64,000 nucleotides of DNA from assembly GCA_964457925.1 (NCBI GenBank), contig CAYWGH010000019.1:62001-126000 (forward strand). The letters run 5' to 3'. Within the stretch, counting starts at the first letter, position 1; each line of letters begins with the position of its first letter. Below the pieces are notes generated by a model. That model did no database searches and was not told where the DNA came from. It saw only the letters and a program-made list of their open reading frames with translations. This document shows, piece by piece, positions 9,557 to 19,588 of this stretch. The position numbers were made by a program, and so were the translations under genes. Origin of the DNA: Coneutiohabitans sp964457925 (GTDB taxonomy: Bacteria > Zhuqueibacterota > Zhuqueibacteria > Zhuqueibacterales > Zhuqueibacteraceae).

Positions 9557-10350
9557 TAACGATTTCCGCTTTGGCGATCACGCGCAAGATTCCATTTCAC
9601 CCAATCCGTTTGTTCATCTCGATCATTGGCCTTGAACGAGCCGGTTGATTTGACTTTGCCATTCGCGCCGATGGTGATTTGCTGCATGTTGCGCACAAGA
9701 TACACCCACTCGTCCAGCGAGATTTGCGTTGGGCCGGGAACCTGGCGCGGGCCTTCAATTTGGCGTCGGGCATCGCCGCCAATCGTCTGCGGCGGAAGTG
9801 TTCCCATTTTTTCCGGCGCGTTGCTGATTTTAACTTCGCCGGTATAGACTTTGAGTTGTGTTTCCTGTTTGGTGGAATCGTGATTCAAGCGAAATACCGT
9901 GCCGGTAATCGCAGCGCCGGCAAAATCCGAAGAAACGTCGAAAGTTGAGTTGGCGTCCACGGATTTGACCTTGCCCCAAATATCGCCCTGTTCCAGCTTG
10001 ATCTTGGTCTCCAGCTTTTTCTCTTTGGTTTCTTCATAAAGCTTAACAATGTCGATCGTGGTTTTGGGCGCGAGACGAATGAGATCGATTTCCGCAAGCT
10101 GCATCTCGGCGCGCGACTTGAGCAGGGTTCTCACCTTGTCGCCGGTGTAGACATTGGTTTTGAGCTGCGCCCGAATCCAATCGAGATCTTGCAGCTGCTT
10201 TTTCTTGACGTCGCCTTCGACCAGTGTGAACAGGCCCTTTTGCGCATCATCGAGCTTGCGCTTCGCGGCCCAGGGCTTGGCAGCCAATGCCATGCAGACG
10301 GTGATGAGCAGAAAGAGGAAAGCGACGGATAGGGGAATTTTTTTTGCCAT
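9556..10350 (-). CDS. FecR-domain periplasmic protein
   Basis: 264 aa. The N-terminal hydrophobic helix SVAFLFLLITVCMALAAKP is a signal peptide or anchor. The central part (about residues 40-180) is a FecR domain: a VEGDV strand, VYTGDKVRTLLKSRAEM, IDLIRLAPKTTIDIV, GDIWGKVKSVDANSTFDV and AGAAITGTVFRL, the last matching the FecR segment ATPTAVVGVRGTEF. Here FecR is not next to a sigma factor or TonB receptor, so the iron-signalling role of the founding member need not apply. Such free-standing FecR proteins often sit near CHAT/TPR proteins; a CHAT giant is encoded just upstream on the same strand, beyond an intervening toxin-antitoxin pair. It is coupled to the AsmA-like gene downstream. Confidence 0.75.
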   Translation of the reverse strand: MAKKIPLSVAFLFLLITVCMALAAKPWAAKRKLDDAQKGLFTLVEGDVKKKQLQDLDWIRAQLKTNVYTGDKVRTLLKSRAEMQLAEIDLIRLAPKTTIDIVKLYEETKEKKLETKIKLEQGDIWGKVKSVDANSTFDVSSDFAGAAITGTVFRLNHDSTKQETQLKVYTGEVKISNAPEKMGTLPPQTIGGDARRQIEGPRQVPGPTQISLDEWVYLVRNMQQITIGANGKVKSTGSFKANDRDEQTDWVKWNLARDRQSGNR

Positions 10351-10455
10351 GATTGTTTCTCGCTATAAATTCATCAAGCCGTTTTAAAAGGTAGAGAGCC
10401 AAGAGGCTTGAGGTCTGATGTTAACTCTGCCGGCTTTGAATTTTACGTTGAAAAG

Positions 10456-10776
10456 TCATAAAGCAAGCTGAACCTTGATTGCTCGTTCGATCTGCCGAAT
10501 ATCCGTGTTGGATAATTTGCCAACCAAATTGAAGCAGCGCTGTTTGCTGACCGTGGTTAATTGATCGGCCATCGCCTTGATTTGTTTGCCCGCTACAGTC
10601 ACATAGGCCTCACTTGGATACAAATGGTCAACGTTAGTGGTCAGCGGAACAACCTGAACTCGGGTTAAAAACTTGTTTGACGCATCATTGCTGATGATAA
10701 CCGCTGGCCGTTTCTTTTTTATGCCGCTCCCAAATGAAGGATCAAAATTGATCCACCACACCTCACCTCGGTTCAT
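10456..10776 (-). CDS. mazF: MazF/PemK-family endoribonuclease toxin
   Basis: 106 aa, normal for MazF. The opening MNRGEVWWINFDPSFGSGIKKKRPAVIIS is the MazF/PemK beta-barrel start with the conserved GEVW, the G-K-RPAVI block and the early Arg; VVPLTTNVDHLYPSE and MADQLTTVSKQR follow in the family order, the latter carrying the conserved D-Q-T segment of the active site. The gene overlaps the 3' end of the antitoxin gene by 14 bases, the standard arrangement. Expected role: sequence-specific mRNA cleavage when not bound by the antitoxin. Confidence 0.9.
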   Translation of the reverse strand: MNRGEVWWINFDPSFGSGIKKKRPAVIISNDASNKFLTRVQVVPLTTNVDHLYPSEAYVTVAGKQIKAMADQLTTVSKQRCFNLVGKLSNTDIRQIERAIKVQLAL

Positions 10777-10993
10777 CGCTCACGTCTCCCATTGTGGCTT
10801 CCGACCATTTTAGCGCTTCCGTCTCACGTTTTTCGTCTTGAGACATTTGCTTGTAGGCCGCTTCCAATCCACGATCAAGCACATGCGGACGTACTAGGGT
10901 TTCAATAAATTGGCTTATGCTCCGTCGCCCGACAACCTTGTGCAATCCCGCATAGACTTTTTCGTCTATGGTGATTGTCAATTTTTTTTGCAT
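10763..10993 (-). CDS. Ribbon-helix-helix MazE-like antitoxin
   Basis: 76 aa. KLTITIDEKVYAGLHKVVGRRSISQFIETLVRPHV is a ribbon-helix-helix DNA-binding fold: one beta strand then two helices. The acidic, unstructured C-terminal third (SQDEKRETEALKWSEATMGDVSDEPR) is the usual toxin-binding tail. It is encoded first, overlaps the MazF gene, and lies just downstream of a palindromic GTATAC array that is the likely operator for autoregulation. Confidence 0.85.
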   Translation of the reverse strand: MQKKLTITIDEKVYAGLHKVVGRRSISQFIETLVRPHVLDRGLEAAYKQMSQDEKRETEALKWSEATMGDVSDEPR

Positions 10994-11007
10994 CAGGTCT
11001 CCAATCG

Positions 11008-11030
11008 GTATACGTATACTGCACGTATAC
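11008..11030 (-). promoter_or_regulatory. Palindromic operator of the mazEF-like pair
   Basis: A perfect 12-bp palindrome GTATACGTATAC (11008-11019) is followed after 5 bases by a third GTATAC (11025-11030). It lies 15 bases before the antitoxin ATG, where an RHH antitoxin would repress its own promoter. The half-sites are themselves TATAC-like and may overlap the -10 box. Confidence 0.6.
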
Positions 11031-11107
11031 TACACAATCTCTAAAATAGATGCAAGTCAAGTTTGACACAGAGAGGGCGTGCCGTGGGCGCTGACTCATT
11101 GCCTGTG

Positions 11108-14100
11108 CTACCGCCAATCCCCGGTCAGCCCAAAGCTCGCCCAATACGCGGGATGGCGATTGCGATAATCGCGCACAAAACGCTGGGCCTGGCGCAACGC
11201 TTCCGCTTTGCTGGCGCCGGCTTTGAGATAGCGATAAAACCTCTTGACGGTGATGGCCGTGGCCAAATCATCAACCTGCCAGAGACTCGCGATGAGCGCA
11301 GGCGTTCCCGCAAAAATGAAACTGCGGCTCAGTCCAATAACTTCATCACCGCCGGTGACTTTGGCGAGGCCGGTTTCACATGCCGAAAGCATGACAAGAT
11401 AGGTATTCAGCTTAAGGCCGAAAATCTCGTGCGCTTCCAGACGGCCGGTGTTATCGGTTGAATCCGGCGCCAACAGCAGGGCGGAGAAGAGCGGGTTGCG
11501 TTCGTCATAAACGCCGTGGCAGGAGAGATGAACGAGATTGGCGCGGCTCGCGCCGGCGGCCAGGGATTGTTGCGTCGCGTCAATGCGCGTATAGCTTTCG
11601 ATTTCACCGAAGGTGAATTGCAGGCTTTCAATTTCTTTCTCCGCAAACGGCAGGTCATATTGAGGATTGCCGACGTCCGGATTGCCGAGCGCCAATATGC
11701 GCAAATTCTGCCGCCTCTCGCCTAGCATTGCCTGGCCCTTGCGATAACAGAAACCCAATACCGTCGCACTCGGCGCCAGCGCCAATGCATGATCGTCGAT
11801 GAGATAAGTGCTGTCTGCTTTCTGCAATGCAGCAAAAGGAAGATAATGCAGCACACCGTGCGGCACGATGACAAGTTGCTTGGCGTTCTGCAACATCGGT
11901 GCAATGGGCGCGATGAGTTGATCATATAGTTGCCGGCCAAAACTTTCAACCGATGCGCGTTTCTCAATGGCTTTGCGGAATTGTAAAATAAGATCGCCCA
12001 AGCTTACACGCTCCAGCGGCATGGTGACGGCGCGCACTTGCCGGCGATCCGCCACCCAGCTCACCAAAAGATTCTTCGCAAAGAAGTATTCGACTAGCGC
12101 CACGCTATCCGGCAAAAGTGCTTGCAACTCGGGAATCGGCAGCGGCTCGACATTCACCAAATCCGCCAGCTCAGGATGCGCAGCTTTGATTTCAGCCAAT
12201 AGCTCAGCATAAGCCGCCCGCAACCCCGCAAGCGAATCTTGCAGCGCTTGTATGGCAAAGCGGTCGCTTTCGGCGAGAGAGGGCTTTTGTTGCAATGCCG
12301 AGATTTTGCCTTGTGTAAAGCTGATTTGATCGCGTAAACGGTTTTGCCGAGTCAGCAATTCACGATCCGCTCCGGCTTGCCAATCAACATTGCCGCTTGC
12401 CAGCAAATCTGCGAAGCTGCGCGATTTGGCGCGCTCGGCAAACTGCAACGCCTCGGACTCGCGCTTCATTTGCAGCAACAGCAAAACGGCTTCTTCATAA
12501 ATATCCGTCTTGTTGTCGATGAAGCCGCTGCGATATTCTTCAACTTTGATTCGCGCACTTTGGCGCTCGATGCCGGCGGTCGCGCGCTCATAAAAATCCC
12601 ATGCCGCCGGCAAATCGTTCGCCTGCTGTGCCAGCCGGGCGAGCTGCCACAAGCAACGCCATTGTAATTCGTCCTGCTTGATTTCATCTGCTTTGGCCAG
12701 CGCGTGCTGCAACGCGGCGCGCGCCTGGGTTTTGTTGCCGCGGCCGGCGAAAAGCAGGCCCTTGGTGTAAAGCGCTTTGACATAAACGCGTTGATCTCCC
12801 AGTTCGGGGGCAAGCGCTTCTGCAGCATTGATGTAATGCTGCGCTGAATCGATCTGGCCAAGCGCCTGATAAGCCTGGCCAAGATTGTAATAGTCGTATA
12901 GCAAACCGCGCGCGGCGCCGAGTTGTTGATCGATATCCCGCGCCAGCGCAAAGCTGGCGCGCGCTTGGTGAAACTGCTTTTGTTGCAGGTAAACCAGCCC
13001 GAGATTCTTGTACACCGTCGCTTGCTCGCGCCGCGCTTCCACCGGCTTTTCTTCCTCCCAGGCCAATGCCAGTTGCAAAGCCTGTTTTTGTACATCAAGC
13101 GCTTGTACCAGTTCGCCGAGACTGAGCAAGATCAGGCCGCGCGTGGTGTGGCCGCGAATGCCGAGCGCTTGATCGCCCAGGGCCGCGAAGAATGCCAATG
13201 CGCGTTGTTGTTGCACCAGGGCGTTTTGGTAATCTCCATTAAGCCAAAATGTTTCTGCCAAAGCTTGTGTCGCTTGCGCGAGATTTGCGGTGTCGTTTAG
13301 AGCGGTAAACGTTGCGACCGCATTTTCGAGCAAGGGGATGGCTTCGGAATATGCCGACAGGCGCGTGTAAGCGATGGCGGCAAATTGCCGGGCAACCGCA
13401 AGCGCGCTTTTTTCCTGGGTTGAAGCTGCGCTGAGCCCGGCGTGAAAAGCGGTGAGCGCGTTCTCCAAATACGCCAGGGCCTGGCCGTATCGATCGGCTT
13501 CGATGGCAATTTTGCCAAGCAAGGTTTCCACCAGTAAGCGCGCCAGAGGCTGGTTCTGTTGTCGGAGAATGGCCGCGGCTTGTTCCGCCCAAGCGAGTGC
13601 CGCATCATAATTCCTGCGCGCCTGCTCGATTTTGGCAAGTTCGAATTGAGATGATGCCAGCGCCATCGCGTTGTTCGCCTGTTCGAGCAATGCCAGATTT
13701 TTTTTCTCAGCTTCGATTGCGGCTTCATAAGCTTGCAGCTCCCGCCGCCAAATAGAAAGATTGCGATAACTGCGGGAGGCCTGCCCAATGTTGTTTTCGG
13801 CCAAAGCTTGCTGCAAGATTTTTTCTTCAAGCTCGCAAGCGAGCGCAAAGTTTTTGCCTTCCACCGCGCTGACTTTGATTCTTTCCTCAAGGAGTTTGAC
13901 ATAATCTTGGCGGCCAAGTTGTTGCGCCATCGTTAACGCCGATTGATAATAACGAACCGCGTCGCCGAATTGCCCCTCGTCGCGAGATTTTGTCCCTTTG
14001 GCAACAGTGAAATCAAATCGGGCAGACGCGAATTGCATTTTCTCCGCATCCGTCATGCCCATGTATCCTGTCAACTCAAATGCGGCCCATGCGGAAGATT

Positions 14101-17100
14101 GTGGAAAGCGCTCACGCACATGCGCTTGCGCCGCGCTCAACGCATCGAGGGCGGGCTGATCCTTGAAATTTTCATAAAACGCCCGGCAAAATGCCGTGCG
14201 CTCTTCGGGCGTGATGCGCCATTGCGTGAGAATGATCGAAGGCGCGCCGGAATAAATCAGGCTGCGCTGCAGGGCAATCAGCTCTTCACCGGTTTGTTCA
14301 GCATGGTAAGCAAATGCCGTATTTGACAACACCACCGCGCTTGCCGTCAAATTCAGCTCGAACAAACGGTACAGCGGAAACAAGGCGGTTTCCGGCGGCG
14401 CGCCTGCGCCTTTTGTGAGTTGCAAACGAAAACTGGACGAAAGCGGGTTTTCCGGCTGTGCCAGAAGTTGATGATCGATGTGCAGGATGCCGGCCGCTGC
14501 GAGCCTTTGACGCATTCCACTTGAACGCCAATCCCCGCCTTGTATCATTTGCATTGGCTGCGGCGAAGAACATAACGCCAATTGTTCGACGCCGGGTTGC
14601 GCCGCATCCTGCAGCACCAAAACGTTCTGTGTGTTGAGATTTTTGTTGCGCTCGGCAAAGTCGAGCGCGGCCAGACTCGGCGTTTTGGTGAAGCCGAACA
14701 AGTCGATGGCGTATTCGCCTTGATAGCGCAAGGCGCCAAACGGCAAATAATGTAAACAATCATCCGGCACGATGATCAACCGCGCATATGCTTCCAACTC
14801 AGGTATTGACCCAAGTAACAACCCGCCCAGTTCGGTCGCCCATGCCGCGCTTCCAGACTCCGGTTTGATCAAGCTGTCGCGAAATTGCATAACGCGCTCG
14901 CGCAACTGCCGGCGGGAAATGGCGAGGCGCGTCGCAACGATTTCTTCCGGGGTCAGGCGCCAAACTACGGTTTCATGTTCGCCGACAAAATAGGAAAGCG
15001 CGGCGGTGTTTTCATCGAGCAGGCCTTGCACGGCTGGCAAATCGACCGGCGGCGCGCTGAAAAAGCTTGCAAGTTGTGGATCTTCTTCCAGCGCATCAGC
15101 AACGATCTGCCGATACTGGCTCTCTGCCTTTGCCAGTTCCGCGCGCACACGCGCCAATTCTTTTGGGCGTTGCGGCTCTTCCCGTTCAAGTTTGCGCAAC
15201 TCGCTGCGTGCTTTGCTGATCTCCCCTTGCAGAAACGTCACTTCGCCGCCGCCGCCGCCCCACAACACGCGTTGCGATTCCAACTTGGGCAGGAGATAGC
15301 GTGTCGCACTGAGATTGGCAAACAGCTTGGCGCGCCGCCGCTCGCTCAACGCCAGCGCTTCATCGAAAGCGCCGTGGTCGGTTAACCAGATAATGGCGTT
15401 TTCATAAAGCTCGCGTTCTTCCTGTTTCTCGGAAAGCCGTTGTTCGATGCCCACCGGATCGATTGGCAACCCCTCTAAAATCGCAATCGCTCCGGCATAC
15501 CATTGCCATGCGGTTTTCAGCGCCCAGGGATGTTCCTCCGGCAGACGCCACATTTGTGCGAGTGTGCCGATGGCATGCTCCACCCGCCATGTCAATTCTG
15601 CCAAATTTTTTTGAATACTGATCTCGTGCGCGATTTGCAAATGCTCCAGCGCCGGCGCATAGTCGTGCGCCAGCATGAACAAGCCGGCGAGATTGCGCCG
15701 CACGATCACTTCCTCCGCGAACAACCTTTTGCTTATTGCCAGCGTCAAGCAGGTATCAAGCGCAGCCCGTGCTTGTGAAAGGCTTTGCAAGGCTTGCAAA
15801 GTTGTTTTTAAGTTTTGCGTGAGCGCGGGCATCTCCTGGCCGTTGCTGGCAGAAGTTGGTGACGCAGGTGCAACCTCGGAAAAATGGCGCAGCGCCGCAT
15901 TATAGTGAAGCGTGCCCAGAAGATTGAGCACCGCCAGCTTTTGTCTCGGTTCGCTCACCGCAATTTCTTCAATATCGGCGCGCGTGTTCTGCGCCAACCG
16001 CTCAATCATCAATGTTAACGAATCCGCCTGGCGCGGCGAGGGTTGCGGCAGCATGGCGATGGCGCCCATGTTTATCAAGTTGGCCACTTTCCCCGGCGCG
16101 ATTTTATTCCTTTGACAAACCTCATACGAATTTTCGAAATAGGCATATGCTTTGGTGAATTGATGATGGCTGTACCAAAGATGACCAAGCTTGTTAAGGG
16201 CAATGGCCTCAGCGATATGATCTTTGCGTTTTCGCGCATTTGCAACTTTCCTTTCATAAATCGTGACGGCTTCGCTCAACTCTTTACGCGCTTCATGGCT
16301 TTCTCCGATGATGCTGAAAATCAGCGCCTGCTCCTGATCATAGGTGAGGCCCTCACCGCTGGACTCGCCAAATTGATCTGCGGTTTGCCAGAAAACCGGC
16401 AAACCAAGCAATTTGATTTCAAATTTGCTTTTCTTGGGTTTGGGGAAGCCGCTCGCTCCATGCTTCACGAGCAATTTAAACGAGCTGTCGCTTTTTTGAA
16501 TGGCCTCTTCCAGTTCCTCATTTTTTTGATAATTTTGTGCAAGGTTGCGTAAAACGATGGCCTGATTTTGGTCGCGCGATTCACGCTTGCCGGCTGCCAA
16601 CACCGCCCCATAATATTCATTGGAGGATTCGTAATCACCGAGCCCCTCATACAACAACGCCAGACGATTGAGGTTGCGCAGCTCGCCATCGGCATCGCGC
16701 AGGCTTTGACACAGGCGCACGGCTTCTTGCAGAAGCGCTACGGCCTCGCGAGAGTTGCCGCTGGCCCACGCGCATTGTCCGGCGCGTTCAAATATTATCG
16801 CCTTCTGCTCGAGATTCGTGAACGAGCTGTCGTATTTGAATTTGATCAAATAATAGTGATAAGCATTCGGGTAAGCAAATTCGCCGAGATTGTAGTAGTT
16901 GTTGGCAAGATTGAGCGCCAAGTTCGCTTCCGTCAACGGCGCCACGCGTTCATCGTTTACAGCGATTCCCAAGGTCAAAACCTCAATGGCTTTTTCATAC
17001 CACCGTTCCGGCTGCCGGGGTTTTTGCAGAGTGAGCGCACGGCGAAAATTATCGAGCAGGCGCGGCGTGGCCAGCGCGATTTTTTCAAAAAAGCCTTTCT

Positions 17101-19405
17101 GGCGTTTGCGTTCTTTTTGTTCGAGTTTTTCAATGGCCTCGTAGTTGAAACCAAGCGTGAGATAGGCGGGTACCAGCCGATAGTTGATGGCCAGGCTGCG
17201 CTCGATCAGCGTGCATGATTGGCGCAATAAATCAATGTTCGTTGTGCCTTTGTAGGAATACGCCAGCCCCAACGCATAAAGCGCCGCCTCATTGCCAGGA
17301 TCGGAAGCGCTTAAATTTTGATATTCCGCTACAGCCTCGTCGATGCGTTCGAGAACGAACATCGCTTCCAGGTAGCCGCGATGCGCTTCGATTTCTTTGG
17401 CATTGTACTCACGCGCTTGTTGGAATAAGGCCAGCGCCAGGGCGGCGTCGCGCTGGCGCAGCAAAAAGCGGCCGCGTTGCAGCATGGCTGCCATCACCTC
17501 GCTGCGCGCGAGTTGAAATGCGCTTTGATCGGAAGCGGCGCGGCCGCGTTTGTTCATCTGATCAAAAATTTGGATGGCGCCGGGCAACTCGTTGTCGGCG
17601 AGATGCAAGCGAATCAACGCCAGCGCCGCGCGATCGGCCAGAATTTGAAAGAACGGATCGGTTTGCGGTTCCAGCAACTTCAGCAAACCGTGATACTCAT
17701 TCGTCGCTAGCTGCCGCTCACCTTCAGCCGCCAATTGGCGCGCCAAACGAAAACGAGCGTAAAGATTGGCATCCGGACGATCGGCATATTTTTGAATCAG
17801 CAATTGATAGGCCGCCAACGTGTCGCCTGCGGAGTGCGATAGCCCCAGGTTCAGCAGGCGCTCAATCGCCTCTTGCCGCCAATCAAGCCGTTCAGGATTT
17901 AACGCGGCGATTTTGAGATAGGCCTCTTCTGCCGCAGAGAGCCGGCGCATCTCTGCCAATACTTCGCCAGCATGCAGCAACGCTTCATGGCAATAGTCGA
18001 TCTGCTCCGGATATTGATCGGGAAGATTCAGAAAATGGTTGAGCGCAGCCTCGCGCCGGCCTTGTTCCCGCAAAATTTTTCCGAGCGCGAGACGGCCCAG
18101 GGCTTGCGCCTGCGGCCAGGAAGGCTTGTGCTGCAGGATTTCTTCGAGCTGCCTTGTGTTGCGTTGTGTTGCGGCCAGTTCAACCTTGGCCAGGGCTGCG
18201 GTTTCGAATCGGCGGTTGTCCTCCTGCGCCAACACGCTCCAGATCGCGAGCGCTTCGAGGGTATCACCCTGCGCCAGAAAGCGCCGGCCCAGTTCGAGTT
18301 CCGCGCGTCTGATGGCCAGCGTCGAATCTGGAAAATCAAAAGGAATTGCGTTGAGCGTGAGTATGGCGATTTCGGCGTCGCTGAAATTCCGGGCAAACGC
18401 GATGCTTTGCTGCGGCGAAGCGAAGCGTGCCAGCATGCCGCTTTCCGGAATGCGCCAGAGATCGAGATTGCCATAGTGATCTGCGGCATAATAGATCGCG
18501 CGATTGCGGCCCCAGCATGGAAAAAGTGCGCCCTCATGCATGGGGGTGATTTGCAGCTCGCGCGGCGCAATCAAAGGGCGGCCCGCATCGTCGAAAATTT
18601 GGATGAGCCGCAGATGATCCCCGGCCTTGCCTTTGTTGATTTCCGCACGCTGTAACACGATCATATCACCCTGCGGCGACCAGCTTGGAAAATTATTGTC
18701 GCCAATGAACGTTATTTGCCGCGCGGGTTCGCCGATCGAGGTGTCGGCCGTGAAAATGAACAGTTGCTTGCCGGAATGGCCTGCAACCGGCGCGATGATC
18801 GCGAGATGCTTTCCGTCGGGCGACCATGCCGGATGTGTGCCCTTGATGTTTTTGAAAGGATGGGCGTTTTTGCTGTTGAGATGATAAAACCAAATACGTT
18901 CATGCCCGCTTGGCCCGCGGCTGAAGGCGATTATTTTTCCGTCGGGCGAGAAAGCCGGCGTGGTTTCGCGCATGAAATTTCCGGTGAGCCGGGTGACCTT
19001 GCCTGGCTCCAGCCGCCCCTCGCGCTCCCTGACTTTCATCAAAAAAAGATCCCCCTCGGCATCATCGCGCCGCGAAATGAAAACGAGGACTTTACCGTCG
19101 GGCGACCATGCCGGGCTAAAATCATCGCTGGTGTGCGTCGTCAGCGGAAACGTTTGTCCGCCGGCCGCGGGCTTTGCCCAAATGTCATAGTTGTTGTTGC
19201 CATGCGAAACGTAAGCGAGCCAGCGCCCATCCGGCGAAAGCGCAGGCATAATGTCCGGCCGGGGATGGGAAGTCATGGGATGGGGTTCGAGCAGACCCTG
19301 GCGTGATGCTGCTCGATTAGCTGCAGAAAGAGAGGCCGATGGCGTTGAAGACGGTTGCGCGATTGCAGAAACGAATAAAATTGCCAGGAAGAAAATTACA
19401 GCCAT
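11108..19405 (-). CDS. Giant exported PD40/TPR protein with two CHAT domains, the first degenerate
   Basis: 2765 aa from the ATG at 19405, chosen because it opens a signal peptide (MAVIFFLAILFVSAIAQ); the frame is open 61 codons further to a TTG at 19588. After the signal come six PD40/TolB-like blades (PALSPDGRWLAYVS, PAWSPDGKVLVFIS and so on), then a long run of TPR-like helices, a CHAT domain, a second TPR run, and a C-terminal CHAT domain. The last CHAT is intact: HLSCHG with His2630 and LSACETG with Cys2676, the caspase-like dyad. The first has lost it: the His segment reads LHIDHQL (His1645 kept, glycine lost) and the Cys segment reads VVLSNTAF with Thr1696 in place of Cys. CHAT proteases cut partner proteins or act in gasdermin and type III-E CRISPR systems; no such partner is visible. 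Nearest genes are MazEF and FecR downstream and a molybdoenzyme upstream. Confidence 0.85.
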   Translation of the reverse strand: MAVIFFLAILFVSAIAQPSSTPSASLSAANRAASRQGLLEPHPMTSHPRPDIMPALSPDGRWLAYVSHGNNNYDIWAKPAAGGQTFPLTTHTSDDFSPAWSPDGKVLVFISRRDDAEGDLFLMKVREREGRLEPGKVTRLTGNFMRETTPAFSPDGKIIAFSRGPSGHERIWFYHLNSKNAHPFKNIKGTHPAWSPDGKHLAIIAPVAGHSGKQLFIFTADTSIGEPARQITFIGDNNFPSWSPQGDMIVLQRAEINKGKAGDHLRLIQIFDDAGRPLIAPRELQITPMHEGALFPCWGRNRAIYYAADHYGNLDLWRIPESGMLARFASPQQSIAFARNFSDAEIAILTLNAIPFDFPDSTLAIRRAELELGRRFLAQGDTLEALAIWSVLAQEDNRRFETAALAKVELAATQRNTRQLEEILQHKPSWPQAQALGRLALGKILREQGRREAALNHFLNLPDQYPEQIDYCHEALLHAGEVLAEMRRLSAAEEAYLKIAALNPERLDWRQEAIERLLNLGLSHSAGDTLAAYQLLIQKYADRPDANLYARFRLARQLAAEGERQLATNEYHGLLKLLEPQTDPFFQILADRAALALIRLHLADNELPGAIQIFDQMNKRGRAASDQSAFQLARSEVMAAMLQRGRFLLRQRDAALALALFQQAREYNAKEIEAHRGYLEAMFVLERIDEAVAEYQNLSASDPGNEAALYALGLAYSYKGTTNIDLLRQSCTLIERSLAINYRLVPAYLTLGFNYEAIEKLEQKERKRQKGFFEKIALATPRLLDNFRRALTLQKPRQPERWYEKAIEVLTLGIAVNDERVAPLTEANLALNLANNYYNLGEFAYPNAYHYYLIKFKYDSSFTNLEQKAIIFERAGQCAWASGNSREAVALLQEAVRLCQSLRDADGELRNLNRLALLYEGLGDYESSNEYYGAVLAAGKRESRDQNQAIVLRNLAQNYQKNEELEEAIQKSDSSFKLLVKHGASGFPKPKKSKFEIKLLGLPVFWQTADQFGESSGEGLTYDQEQALIFSIIGESHEARKELSEAVTIYERKVANARKRKDHIAEAIALNKLGHLWYSHHQFTKAYAYFENSYEVCQRNKIAPGKVANLINMGAIAMLPQPSPRQADSLTLMIERLAQNTRADIEEIAVSEPRQKLAVLNLLGTLHYNAALRHFSEVAPASPTSASNGQEMPALTQNLKTTLQALQSLSQARAALDTCLTLAISKRLFAEEVIVRRNLAGLFMLAHDYAPALEHLQIAHEISIQKNLAELTWRVEHAIGTLAQMWRLPEEHPWALKTAWQWYAGAIAILEGLPIDPVGIEQRLSEKQEERELYENAIIWLTDHGAFDEALALSERRRAKLFANLSATRYLLPKLESQRVLWGGGGGEVTFLQGEISKARSELRKLEREEPQRPKELARVRAELAKAESQYRQIVADALEEDPQLASFFSAPPVDLPAVQGLLDENTAALSYFVGEHETVVWRLTPEEIVATRLAISRRQLRERVMQFRDSLIKPESGSAAWATELGGLLLGSIPELEAYARLIIVPDDCLHYLPFGALRYQGEYAIDLFGFTKTPSLAALDFAERNKNLNTQNVLVLQDAAQPGVEQLALCSSPQPMQMIQGGDWRSSGMRQRLAAAGILHIDHQLLAQPENPLSSSFRLQLTKGAGAPPETALFPLYRLFELNLTASAVVLSNTAFAYHAEQTGEELIALQRSLIYSGAPSIILTQWRITPEERTAFCRAFYENFKDQPALDALSAAQAHVRERFPQSSAWAAFELTGYMGMTDAEKMQFASARFDFTVAKGTKSRDEGQFGDAVRYYQSALTMAQQLGRQDYVKLLEERIKVSAVEGKNFALACELEEKILQQALAENNIGQASRSYRNLSIWRRELQAYEAAIEAEKKNLALLEQANNAMALASSQFELAKIEQARRNYDAALAWAEQAAAILRQQNQPLARLLVETLLGKIAIEADRYGQALAYLENALTAFHAGLSAASTQEKSALAVARQFAAIAYTRLSAYSEAIPLLENAVATFTALNDTANLAQATQALAETFWLNGDYQNALVQQQRALAFFAALGDQALGIRGHTTRGLILLSLGELVQALDVQKQALQLALAWEEEKPVEARREQATVYKNLGLVYLQQKQFHQARASFALARDIDQQLGAARGLLYDYYNLGQAYQALGQIDSAQHYINAAEALAPELGDQRVYVKALYTKGLLFAGRGNKTQARAALQHALAKADEIKQDELQWRCLWQLARLAQQANDLPAAWDFYERATAGIERQSARIKVEEYRSGFIDNKTDIYEEAVLLLLQMKRESEALQFAERAKSRSFADLLASGNVDWQAGADRELLTRQNRLRDQISFTQGKISALQQKPSLAESDRFAIQALQDSLAGLRAAYAELLAEIKAAHPELADLVNVEPLPIPELQALLPDSVALVEYFFAKNLLVSWVADRRQVRAVTMPLERVSLGDLILQFRKAIEKRASVESFGRQLYDQLIAPIAPMLQNAKQLVIVPHGVLHYLPFAALQKADSTYLIDDHALALAPSATVLGFCYRKGQAMLGERRQNLRILALGNPDVGNPQYDLPFAEKEIESLQFTFGEIESYTRIDATQQSLAAGASRANLVHLSCHGVYDERNPLFSALLLAPDSTDNTGRLEAHEIFGLKLNTYLVMLSACETGLAKVTGGDEVIGLSRSFIFAGTPALIASLWQVDDLATAITVKRFYRYLKAGASKAEALRQAQRFVRDYRNRHPAYWASFGLTGDWR

Positions 19406-19588
19406 ATTCAAATCTCGTACGCTGAATGATGAGGCAAGGAAGCCAAATTTATTTTCTGCCAAATGGAGCTTCTCCTGAATTTGCCTGACATTCTCGGAAT
19501 TGTACACAAATTGGTTTTTTGAAAATTGACAAGCAGTGAGCGAGTGGCATATAACTTCTGGGAATCGCGGATAAACGAAAAGACTCAA

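Noticed and set aside
11108..19405. CHAT protein as part of a type III-E CRISPR (Craspase) or gasdermin defence system
   Set aside because: No Cas7-11, gasdermin-like or other partner gene is nearby, and the protein is exported by a signal peptide.
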